Below are positions 1 to 5,911 of a stretch of 5,911 bases of DNA, piece by piece; within the stretch, counting starts at the first letter, position 1; every line of letters starts with the position of its first letter. Origin of the DNA: an uncultured Eubacteriales bacterium (GTDB lineage Bacteria > Bacillota > Clostridia > Oscillospirales > Oscillospiraceae); contig UROL01000126.1 of NCBI GenBank assembly GCA_900549495.1, forward strand, positions 1-5,911. Reading direction: 5' to 3'. Made by a program: the position numbers and the translations under genes. The notes below the pieces were generated by a model that saw only the letters and a list, made by a program, of their open reading frames with translations, did no database searches and was not told where the DNA came from.

Positions 1-21
1 GCATAGTAGAATGGTATCGGT

Positions 22-27
22 TATAAT
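22..27 (+). promoter_or_regulatory. Candidate -10 box (TATAAT) of the atp operon promoter
   Basis: A perfect TATAAT lies 31 nt before the first supported start codon, with a G at the -14 position. With a 17-nt spacer the -35 element would fall across the left edge of the window, so it cannot be checked. The position suits the main promoter of the operon and would give an untranslated leader of about 25 nt. A single hexamer in AT-rich DNA can arise by chance, so this is tentative. Confidence 0.4.
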
Positions 28-41
28 GCAATATACATGAT

Positions 42-49
42 GGGGGAGG
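42..49 (+). promoter_or_regulatory. Ribosome binding site that fixes the atpZ-like start
   Basis: The purine run GGGGGAGG contains the core GGAGG at 45-49. It directly abuts an in-frame ATG at 50, which is too close for initiation. It sits 9 nt before the ATG at 59, which is normal spacing, so 59 is chosen as the start. Confidence 0.75.
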
Positions 50-58
50 ATGGCACTT

Positions 59-313
59 ATGAAGGATTTGAGCCTTTTGGTCTGGCTGACCCAGCTGGGG
101 CTGAGTGTTGCGTTCCCTCTTGCGGGTTTTGTATTGCTGGGCCTTTGGCTGCACCGAAGCGTGGGCTGGGGCGTTTGGGCCGTCTGGTGCGGGATTGCAC
201 TGGGCCTGATTTGCGCCATCACCGGCTTTCGGGACTGCCTGAAAGCCATGGACAGACTCAGCAGCAAAAAACGTGAAAATGATACGTCTGTGAGTTTCAA
301 CGACCATTCGTAA
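59..313 (+). CDS. atpZ: AtpZ-like small membrane protein (F0F1-ATPase gene 1 family)
   Basis: This 84-residue protein has two predicted membrane helices (about residues 10-32 and 36-57) and a polar, charged tail (about 66-84). It starts with MKDLSLLVWLTQLGL and contains a TQLGLSVAFPLAGFVLLG segment followed by a GIALGLICAITGF segment. This is the layout of the AtpZ family (Pfam ATPase_gene1), usually 70-100 residues and encoded just before atpI. AtpZ is reported to act with AtpI in c-ring assembly or in Mg2+/Ca2+ handling; the exact role is debated. The start at 59 is preferred over the in-frame ATG at 50 because of the ribosome binding site. The family call rests on topology, size and operon position more than on a strict motif. 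It is the first gene of the operon and ends 16 nt before atpI. Confidence 0.72.
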   Translation: MKDLSLLVWLTQLGLSVAFPLAGFVLLGLWLHRSVGWGVWAVWCGIALGLICAITGFRDCLKAMDRLSSKKRENDTSVSFNDHS

Positions 314-329
314 GTAAGGAGCATATCAC

Positions 330-743
330 ATGGACAGCCGCAAACAGATTCTTCGCCAAACCGGGGAAATCGCCCTGGGGGTGGCTCTGTGCACTGGGGC
401 GATGCTGATTGTCTACTATGCAATCGGCCAGTTTACCACCCGGGTGCTTTATGGCGCAATCGCCGGCTTCTGCCTGGGGGTGGGTAATTTCCTGGTAATG
501 GCCATGCTTGCCAGCCGGGCCGCCGACAAAGCCCAGGCCCAGGATGTAAGCGCCGGTAAGGTGCTGATGCAGGGCTCATATTTGGGCCGGATGATTCTGC
601 TGTTTGTGATTTTGGTGGTATTGGTCAAAATTCAGCTGTGCGATCCCCTGGCCATGGTGATACCCCTGGTATTCGTCCGCCCGGTGATTACCGTAACAGA
701 ACTGCTGATTAAGAAGACATCCAAGGAGGAACCTTCAAAATGA
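330..743 (+). CDS. atpI: ATP synthase subunit I (AtpI, c-ring assembly factor)
   Basis: This is a 137-residue integral membrane protein with four predicted helices, at about residues 13-33, 39-61, 84-101 and 106-127. A short polar stretch (62-82) separates the two helical pairs and the tail is lysine-rich. It matches the ATP-synt_I family in length and topology: the second helix is glycine-rich (YGAIAGFCLGVGNFLVM) and the last has the pattern PLVFVRPVITVTELL. AtpI is known as a chaperone-like factor that helps form the c-ring and is not part of the mature enzyme. AAGGAG at 316-321 lies 8 nt before the start. The last codon overlaps atpB in an ATGA, so the two genes are probably translationally coupled. 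Confidence 0.85.
   Translation: MDSRKQILRQTGEIALGVALCTGAMLIVYYAIGQFTTRVLYGAIAGFCLGVGNFLVMAMLASRAADKAQAQDVSAGKVLMQGSYLGRMILLFVILVVLVKIQLCDPLAMVIPLVFVRPVITVTELLIKKTSKEEPSK
723..730 (+). promoter_or_regulatory. atpB ribosome binding site inside the atpI coding end
   Basis: AAGGAGGA lies 9 nt before the atpB ATG, within the last codons of atpI. With the 4-nt ATGA overlap it supports reinitiation or coupled translation of atpB. Confidence 0.8.
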
Positions 744-1636
744 ATGTAGAAGTAACCGGCCCTTCCATACTGTTTTCCCTACCGATTCTCGGCGGAATTG
801 ATATCACCCAGACGTTAATCTCCTCCGCCGTGGTGACGGTGCTGCTGTGCGTCAGCTTTATTTTGCTGGGCAAGGGGCTGACCAAGCGCCCCGGCGGCAA
901 ACAGGTTCTGGTGGAAAAAGGCATCGGAATGCTGTATGATATGACCATCCAAACCATGGGTGAGCATAACGCCAAGTGGTTCCCCTTTATCTGCACCCTG
1001 TTTCTCAGCAGTATCTTCGGAAGCCTCATTGGCATGACCGGCTTTCTCCGCTCCTCTACTGCGGATTTGAGCACCACACTGACCTGGGCTGTGATGGTCA
1101 GCGTGATTATCTGGTATAACAACATCAAGGCAAACGGCTTTTTGGGCTGGCTCAAGGGCTTTACCGAGCCTGTGGCTGTCATGACTCCCATGAACCTGGT
1201 GTCCGAGGTAGCGCAGCCGGTTTCCATGGCCTTCCGTCACTTCGGCAATGTGGCCGGTGGCGGCGTGATTACCTCCATCCTCTACACTGCCCTTTCCATG
1301 CTGTCTGCCATTATTCTGAACGCCATTGCATCCAGCGGCATTGCCGTCTCCATTGTGGTGATGGTTCTGGCTGTCGGACTGCTGGTTTGGAACAGCCGGG
1401 ATAAAAAGACCTGGCGGCTGATTGTGGGCATTCTCTTTGCCCTGCTGGGCGTGTTCGGTCTGCTTCAGGCCCTGGATATCGTTTCCGGTGTGCCGGTGCT
1501 GGCCCTGGGCATTCCCGCCGTTTTGTCGCTGTACTTTGATATTTTCTCCGGCTTTGTCCAGGCTCTGGTGTTTACCCTGCTGACCATGGTGTATGTGGCA
1601 GGCTCCTGCCCCGAGCCGGAAGAAGCAGCGGCATAA
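740..1636 (+). CDS. atpB: F0 ATP synthase subunit a, with an apparent extra helical hairpin
   Basis: This is the stator membrane subunit that forms the ion half-channels against the c-ring. It has 298 residues, against roughly 220-250 for most clostridial homologues. The conserved core is clear: the N-terminal ILFSLPILGGI, MTPMNLVSEVAQPVSMAFRHFGN at 148-170, and SLYFDIFSGFVQALVFTLLTMVYVA at 263-287. R166 matches the essential E. coli R210 and Q274 matches Q252. The positions equivalent to E. coli E219 and H245 are G175 and D267. Between the R166 helix and the last helix lie about 95 residues, where about 50 are usual in clostridia. The surplus is two hydrophobic segments (about 201-217 and 226-245) joined by a basic loop, NSRDKKTWR. 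The reading frame is clean and the DNA shows no join, so this looks like a real lineage-specific extension. Translation is coupled to atpI. Confidence 0.95.
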   Translation: MNVEVTGPSILFSLPILGGIDITQTLISSAVVTVLLCVSFILLGKGLTKRPGGKQVLVEKGIGMLYDMTIQTMGEHNAKWFPFICTLFLSSIFGSLIGMTGFLRSSTADLSTTLTWAVMVSVIIWYNNIKANGFLGWLKGFTEPVAVMTPMNLVSEVAQPVSMAFRHFGNVAGGGVITSILYTALSMLSAIILNAIASSGIAVSIVVMVLAVGLLVWNSRDKKTWRLIVGILFALLGVFGLLQALDIVSGVPVLALGIPAVLSLYFDIFSGFVQALVFTLLTMVYVAGSCPEPEEAAA

Positions 1637-1692
1637 TCATTCTTTTGTCAACCATAAAAAAATTATAAATAAAACATTAGGAGGATCTTTTT
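1637..1692 (+). promoter_or_regulatory. AT-rich leader and strong ribosome binding site of atpE
   Basis: This 56-nt gap is about four-fifths A+T, unlike the GC-richer genes on both sides. It ends in AGGAGG at 1679-1684, 8 nt before the atpE ATG, followed by a run of five T. An unstructured AT-rich leader before atpE is known in E. coli to raise translation of subunit c, which is needed in about ten or more copies per complex. The same role is inferred here. A weak promoter-like pair, TTGTCA at 1645-1650 and AATAAA at 1668-1673 with a 17-nt spacer, is also present. Confidence 0.5.
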
Positions 1693-1938
1693 ATGGAATT
1701 AGCACAAGGCATCGCAATTTTGGGTAAGGCTCTGGGCGCTGGCCTCTGCATGGGCATCGGCGCTATCGGCCCCGCTATTGGCGAAGGCAACGCCGTCTCT
1801 CACGCTCTGGAGGGCATGGCCCGTCAGCCGGAGGCAACCAGCAATCTGCGTACCAACATGATTCTGGGCTGCGCCATCACCGAGACCACCGGCATCTACT
1901 CCCTGCTGATTGCATTTGTTATCATGTTCGCTCTGTGA
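1693..1938 (+). CDS. atpE: F0 ATP synthase subunit c, rotor ring, with Na+-type site
   Basis: This 81-residue proteolipid forms the rotating c-ring. It is a hairpin of two membrane helices (about residues 4-36 and 52-79) joined by the conserved polar loop RQPE (44-47), which contacts gamma and epsilon. The first helix carries the glycine-rich pattern GAGLCMGIGAIGPAIGEG. The second carries ITETTGIYSL, with the essential carboxylate E64. Counting against the Ilyobacter tartaricus c subunit, E31 replaces Q32, E64 matches E65, T65 matches S66 and Y69 matches Y70. A second carboxylate at this first position is the arrangement described for the Na+-driven Fusobacterium nucleatum ring. Na+ coupling is therefore likely but is inferred from residues only. 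Length is normal for the family. Confidence 0.96.
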   Translation: MELAQGIAILGKALGAGLCMGIGAIGPAIGEGNAVSHALEGMARQPEATSNLRTNMILGCAITETTGIYSLLIAFVIMFAL

Positions 1939-1941
1939 TTC

Positions 1942-1966
1942 CCTTTCGTTTACTGAATTCGAAAGG
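1942..1966 (+). promoter_or_regulatory. Small hairpin overlapping the atpF ribosome binding site
   Basis: CCTTTCG at 1942-1948 is the exact reverse complement of CGAAAGG at 1960-1966, with an 11-nt loop. The 3' arm takes in the first part of the atpF ribosome binding site AAAGGAGG (1962-1969), which lies 8 nt before the ATG. When folded, the stem would partly mask this site. It lies between the gene for the abundant c subunit and that for the low-copy b subunit, so a role in lowering b synthesis or in mRNA processing is plausible. Only seven base pairs support it. Confidence 0.45.
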
Positions 1967-1977
1967 AGGAAATCACA

Positions 1978-2481
1978 ATGGGTACTGAAGGATTTATCAA
2001 TGTAAACTTCTGGACCGCTCTGTTTACCCTGCTCAATTTTCTCCTGGTGCTGTTCGTCGGTAAGAAATTCCTGTACGGCCCGGTCATGAAAATGATTCAC
2101 GACCGTCAGAAGGAAATCGACGACATGTATGACGCCGCCAGCTCCGCCAAGGAGCAGGCCAAAACGCTTCAGCTGGAGTACCAGCAGAAGCTGAACGACG
2201 CCTCTGCCACTGCCGACCGCATGGTTCAGCAGGCCGTGACTCGCGCCCAAAACCGGGAAGAGGAGATTCTTCGCAAGGCAAATGCCGATGCTGCCGCCAT
2301 TATGGACAAGGCAAGCTCCGACATTGCCCTGGAAAAGAAGAAGGCCGTCAATGATGCCAAGAACGAAATCTCCGGTTTGGCCCTGGCGATTGCCGGTAAG
2401 GTAGTCGAAAAAGAGCTGAAAAGCGAGGATCAGTCGGCAATGATTGACCGGTTCATCAGTGAATTGGGTGATCAGGTATGA
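1978..2481 (+). CDS. atpF: F0 ATP synthase subunit b, peripheral stalk
   Basis: This 167-residue protein has one N-terminal membrane helix (about residues 8-28, starting FINVNFWTALFTLLNFLLVLF) followed by a long, charged, alanine-rich helix to about 145. That is the classic b-subunit design. The motif VGKKFLYGPVMKMIHDRQKEI after the membrane helix is typical, with R43 at the place of the conserved arginine. Two b subunits form the stator that links subunit a to delta and the alpha-beta head. The C-terminal part (about 131-167), with LALAIAGKVVEKELK, matches the delta-binding end of the family. Only one b gene is present, so a homodimer is expected. It shares an ATGA overlap with atpH. Confidence 0.95.
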   Translation: MGTEGFINVNFWTALFTLLNFLLVLFVGKKFLYGPVMKMIHDRQKEIDDMYDAASSAKEQAKTLQLEYQQKLNDASATADRMVQQAVTRAQNREEEILRKANADAAAIMDKASSDIALEKKKAVNDAKNEISGLALAIAGKVVEKELKSEDQSAMIDRFISELGDQV

Positions 2482-3017
2482 CACAGGCAGGAACAGTTTA
2501 CGCCCAGGCGCTCTATGAGCTTGCACGGGACAAGGGACTGGACGAAGGCATTCTCTCTGAGCTGGCGGCTCTGGAGACATGCTTCCGGCAGAACCCGGAT
2601 TATATCCGTCTGCTCCGCTCCCCTAACCTATCAAAGGAAGAGCGTTGCCAGATTCTCGACCAGGGATTTCGTGGAAAAATTCAGCCGTATCTGCTGAACT
2701 TCCTGAAGATACTGGTGGAGAAGGATTATATCCACTTGTTCCCCGATTGCTGCCGGGCCTTCACCCGGCTGTATCAGCAGGAGCATAACATACTCAGCGT
2801 AACGGCCTATACTGCCGTAGCCCTGAGCCAGGCGCAGGAAGCTGCATTGAAAGAAAAACTCTCTGGCATTACCGGCAAGACCATCTTGCTGCGTAATCAG
2901 ATCAATCCCGAAATCCTTGGCGGTGTGAAGCTGAGCTATGATGGACGATGCCTGGATGACACGGTATCCCATCGGCTTGATAAGGTTCGGGATATGCTGA
3001 AAAACACCGTACTCTGA
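2478..3017 (+). CDS. atpH: F1 ATP synthase subunit delta (OSCP-like)
   Basis: This 179-residue protein has the length and two-part form of the delta subunit. The helical N-terminal domain (about residues 1-105) has the usual opening AGTVYAQALYELARDKG. It binds the tip of alpha and joins the head to the b stalk. The C-terminal domain (about 106-179) holds the family pattern INPEILGGVKLSYDGRCLDDTVSHRLDKV. The start codon overlaps the atpF stop in an ATGA. Only a weak AGG (2474-2476) lies before it, too near the ATG to be a good ribosome binding site, so expression probably depends on translation of atpF. Cysteines at 35, 57, 91, 92 and 158 are more numerous than usual, which is compatible with an anaerobe. 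Confidence 0.93.
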   Translation: MTQAGTVYAQALYELARDKGLDEGILSELAALETCFRQNPDYIRLLRSPNLSKEERCQILDQGFRGKIQPYLLNFLKILVEKDYIHLFPDCCRAFTRLYQQEHNILSVTAYTAVALSQAQEAALKEKLSGITGKTILLRNQINPEILGGVKLSYDGRCLDDTVSHRLDKVRDMLKNTVL

Positions 3018-4545
<1,528 letters not shown>

Positions 4546-4547
<2 letters not shown>

Positions 4548-4553
4548 GGAGGG
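4546..4553 (+). promoter_or_regulatory. atpG ribosome binding site overlapping the atpA stop codon
   Basis: AAGGAGGG shares its first two bases with the TAA stop of atpA (4545-4547) and lies 6 nt before the atpG ATG. Ribosomes ending atpA therefore finish directly on the atpG initiation site, which favours coupled translation. Confidence 0.75.
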
Positions 4554-4559
4554 CTGAGT

Positions 4560-5402
4560 ATGGCTGGCGTATCTACCAAGGAAATCAAAACCCGCATCCG
4601 CAGCATGGAGAGCACCAAGCAAATCACCAAGGCAATGGAAATGGTGGCCGCTTCCAAGCTCCGCCGTGCCCAGGCGCAGGTCATGGATTCCCGTCCTTAT
4701 TTTGAGATTCTGCACCAGGCCATTACGGATATCTCCGTTTCCACCCAGGATTTTTCCTCTGTTTACTTTCAGGAGTCGCCCCGGGGCAAGGTAATGTATA
4801 TTGTCATTGCCGGAGATCGGGGCCTGGCTGGCGGCTATAACAGTAATGTGCTGAAGCTGGTGGAAGAGGAAATCCGGGGCAAGCAGGCAGAAGTCCTTCC
4901 CATCGGCAAGAAGGCCGTGGATTTTTTCCGCAGCAGAAATGTCCCGGCTTTCACAGAGAACTATGCCGAGGCCGCTTCTGTTTCCATCGGCGACTGTTTC
5001 TCCATTGCCAAGCAGCTGTGCAAGGCATTCCGGGACGGAGCTTACAGCGAGGTTCATGTGGCCTATACCAATTTTGAGTCCATGCTGTCCCAGTCCCCTG
5101 CTGCCATGAAGCTCCTGCCCTTGGAGCATCCCAAGCCCACCGAGCCCAGGCACAATACGGAGATTCTGTATGAGCCCAGCAGCGAGGGTGTCTTTGATGC
5201 CATTATACCGGAATACCTGGGCGGCCTGATGTATGGCGCCCTGTGCGAATCCCGGGCCTCTGAGCAGGCTGCACGGCGCACGGCAATGGACAATGCGACC
5301 CAGAATGCGGAAGATATGATTAACGATTTGAGCCTGAAATTCAACCAGGCACGTCAGGCCGCCATTACCCAGGAAATCACCGAGATTGTGGCCGGCTCCT
5401 GA
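4560..5402 (+). CDS. atpG: F1 ATP synthase subunit gamma, central rotor shaft
   Basis: This 280-residue protein has the usual length of gamma. The N-terminal helix contains STKEIKTRIRSMESTKQITKAMEMVAASKLRRA (residues 5-37). The C-terminal helix contains ESRASEQAARRTAMDNATQNAEDMI and ends in ITQEITEIVAGS (269-280). These two form the coiled coil that turns inside the alpha-beta hexamer. The middle Rossmann-like domain carries GDRGLAGGYN at 85-94, a hallmark of the family. Gamma passes rotation of the c-ring to the catalytic sites. It starts 12 nt after atpA. The protein ends right at the signature, without the few extra residues many homologues carry, but the C-terminal helix is otherwise complete. 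The gap that follows before atpD is abnormally long. Confidence 0.97.
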   Translation: MAGVSTKEIKTRIRSMESTKQITKAMEMVAASKLRRAQAQVMDSRPYFEILHQAITDISVSTQDFSSVYFQESPRGKVMYIVIAGDRGLAGGYNSNVLKLVEEEIRGKQAEVLPIGKKAVDFFRSRNVPAFTENYAEAASVSIGDCFSIAKQLCKAFRDGAYSEVHVAYTNFESMLSQSPAAMKLLPLEHPKPTEPRHNTEILYEPSSEGVFDAIIPEYLGGLMYGALCESRASEQAARRTAMDNATQNAEDMINDLSLKFNQARQAAITQEITEIVAGS

Positions 5403-5526
5403 GGAATTCTCTGATGCAAGCATCCCTGGTTGGCTATTCCCCAATATCCGGGGGCATCAGGCGGAAGCGAACCCCCTTCCTCCCAAGGCGAAGCCAACAA
5501 GCCAGAGCTATGGATGCAGAGTTTCC
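5403..5526 (+). repeat. Imperfect 124-nt palindrome in the atpG-atpD gap
   Basis: Complementary blocks occur in strict nested order: GGAA 5403-5406 with TTCC 5523-5526; CTCT 5409-5412 with AGAG 5518-5521; GCATCC 5420-5425 with GGATGC 5512-5517; CTGG 5426-5429 with CCAG 5502-5505; TTGGCT 5430-5435 with AGCCAA 5492-5497. That gives 24 pairs broken by small bulges. GGGGG 5450-5454 and CCCCC 5472-5476 can pair inside. The transcript could fold into one long irregular hairpin with a structured tip. No protein is supported here. In size and intergenic location it resembles the ERIC or MITE-like palindromes of other bacteria, but a conserved mRNA structure is the alternative. No terminator-like U-run directly follows the stem. 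Confidence 0.55.
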
Positions 5527-5539
5527 AAATATGATACTT

Positions 5540-5568
5540 TATTGCATTTTGCACTATTGCATTTTGCA
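5540..5568 (+). repeat. Two near-tandem 14-nt repeats (four TTGCA boxes)
   Basis: TATTGCATTTTGCA occurs exactly at 5540-5553 and again at 5555-5568, separated by one C. This places the word TTGCA at 5542, 5549, 5557 and 5564, 7 or 8 nt apart. The stretch is AT-rich, lies between the palindrome and the atpD ribosome binding site, and does not code. It may be slippage or a binding site; the sequence does not decide. Confidence 0.7.
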
Positions 5569-5589
5569 TTCTTCTCCCCTATTTTCTAC

Positions 5590-5597
5590 AAAAGGAG
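5590..5597 (+). promoter_or_regulatory. atpD ribosome binding site
   Basis: AAAAGGAG lies 9 nt before the ATG at 5607 and outside the upstream palindrome and the TTGCA repeats. With this site of its own, atpD does not need translational coupling to atpG, which ends 204 nt earlier. Confidence 0.8.
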
Positions 5598-5606
5598 TTG
5601 AATCCA

Positions 5607-5911
5607 ATGGCAAACAACAAAGGAACAGTCATCCAGGTAATGGGGCCTGTTCTGGATATTCGGTTTGCGGATGACCAGCTTCCCAGTCTGCTCAACGCAA
5701 TCCATGTGAAAAACGGCGATGCCGTCATTACCGCAGAGGTAGCCCAGCATGTGGGCGACAATGTGGTGCGGTGCATTGCCATGTCCTCTACCGACGGACT
5801 GCAGCGGGGTGCAGAGGCTACGGATACCGGCGCTCCCATTGCGGTGCCCGTGGGTGACGAGTGCCTGGGGCGTGTGTTTAACCTGCTGGGTGAGCCCATA
5901 GACAATAAGCC
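5607..5911 (+). CDS. atpD: F1 ATP synthase subunit beta, N-terminal part (cut by window edge)
   Basis: The first 101 codons of the catalytic beta subunit are present; the gene continues past the right edge. The translation opens [20 protein letters not shown] and includes LPSLLNAI (25-32) and [22 protein letters not shown] (44-65). It then runs through [17 protein letters not shown] into the start of the nucleotide-binding domain at [13 protein letters not shown] (87-99). These are standard beta landmarks at normal positions. The P-loop and catalytic residues lie beyond the window and cannot be assessed. The start is fixed by the ribosome binding site at 5590-5597. An atpC (epsilon) gene would be expected next. 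Codon use looks like that of the genes upstream. Confidence 0.96.
   Translation, partial: MANNKGTVIQVMGPVLDIRFADDQLPSLLNAIHVKNGDAVITAEVAQHVGDNVVRCIAMSSTDGLQRGAEATDTGAPIAVPVGDECLGRVFNLLGEPIDNK

Noticed and set aside
50..58. Upstream in-frame ATG adding three residues to the first gene
   Set aside because: The ribosome binding site ends at 49 and abuts this ATG; spacing suits the ATG at 59.
37..276. A 79-codon frame overlapping the atpZ-like gene
   Set aside because: It lies out of frame with a protein that has clear membrane helices and a good ribosome binding site. Its own translation has no membrane pattern and no ribosome binding site.
1699..2580. A 293-codon minus-strand open frame across atpE and atpF
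   Set aside because: It is an antisense shadow of two well-recognised genes, with no family motif in the translation.
5450..5476. G5/C5 stem as an intrinsic terminator after atpG
   Set aside because: The loop is 17 nt and only TT follows the C run before more C-rich sequence. A stop here would also cut atpD from the operon.
5354..5674. Short open frames in and around the atpG-atpD gap on both strands
   Set aside because: They run into atpG or atpD out of frame, lack good ribosome binding sites and show no protein-like composition. The gap is better explained by its repeats.

Overview
The window is almost entirely one F1Fo ATP synthase (atp) operon, all on the + strand. The order is atpZ-like, atpI, atpB (a), atpE (c), atpF (b), atpH (delta), atpA (alpha), atpG (gamma) and the first 101 codons of atpD (beta), which runs off the right edge. 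The gene order with an atpZ/atpI pair in front, the strong AGGAGG-type ribosome binding sites, the moderately high GC content and the clostridial style of subunit a (RHFGN in place of RLFGN) suggest an anaerobic Firmicute of class Clostridia. A gut Oscillospirales-type organism is most likely. The genus cannot be fixed from the sequence alone.

Layout: 1-58 is a short leader with a TATAAT box. 59-743 holds two small membrane proteins thought to help assemble the Fo rotor. 740-2481 encodes the membrane sector (a, c, b). 2478-5402 encodes the stalk and catalytic head (delta, alpha, gamma). 5403-5606 is an unusually long 204-nt gap, and atpD starts at 5607. Gene junctions are tight: atpI/atpB and atpF/atpH share ATGA overlaps, and the other gaps are 12 to 56 nt. 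The atpG-atpD gap is the exception.

Function: a, b and c form the ion-conducting Fo motor. Gamma, with the epsilon subunit expected just downstream, is the rotor shaft. Alpha and beta form the nucleotide-binding hexamer, and delta with b is the stator. Subunit c has the residues of a Na+-binding rotor with two carboxylates (E31 and E64, plus T65 and Y69), so Na+ coupling is a reasonable prediction.

Points worth a second look are: (1) the atpG-atpD gap, which holds a 124-nt imperfect palindrome followed by a 14-nt direct repeat; (2) an apparent extra two-helix hairpin of about 45-50 residues in subunit a, between the two helices that contact the c-ring; (3) the two-carboxylate ion site of subunit c; (4) a small hairpin that covers the atpF ribosome binding site. 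Apart from these the operon looks intact and conventional. I see no mobile-element gene, CRISPR array, tRNA or rRNA.
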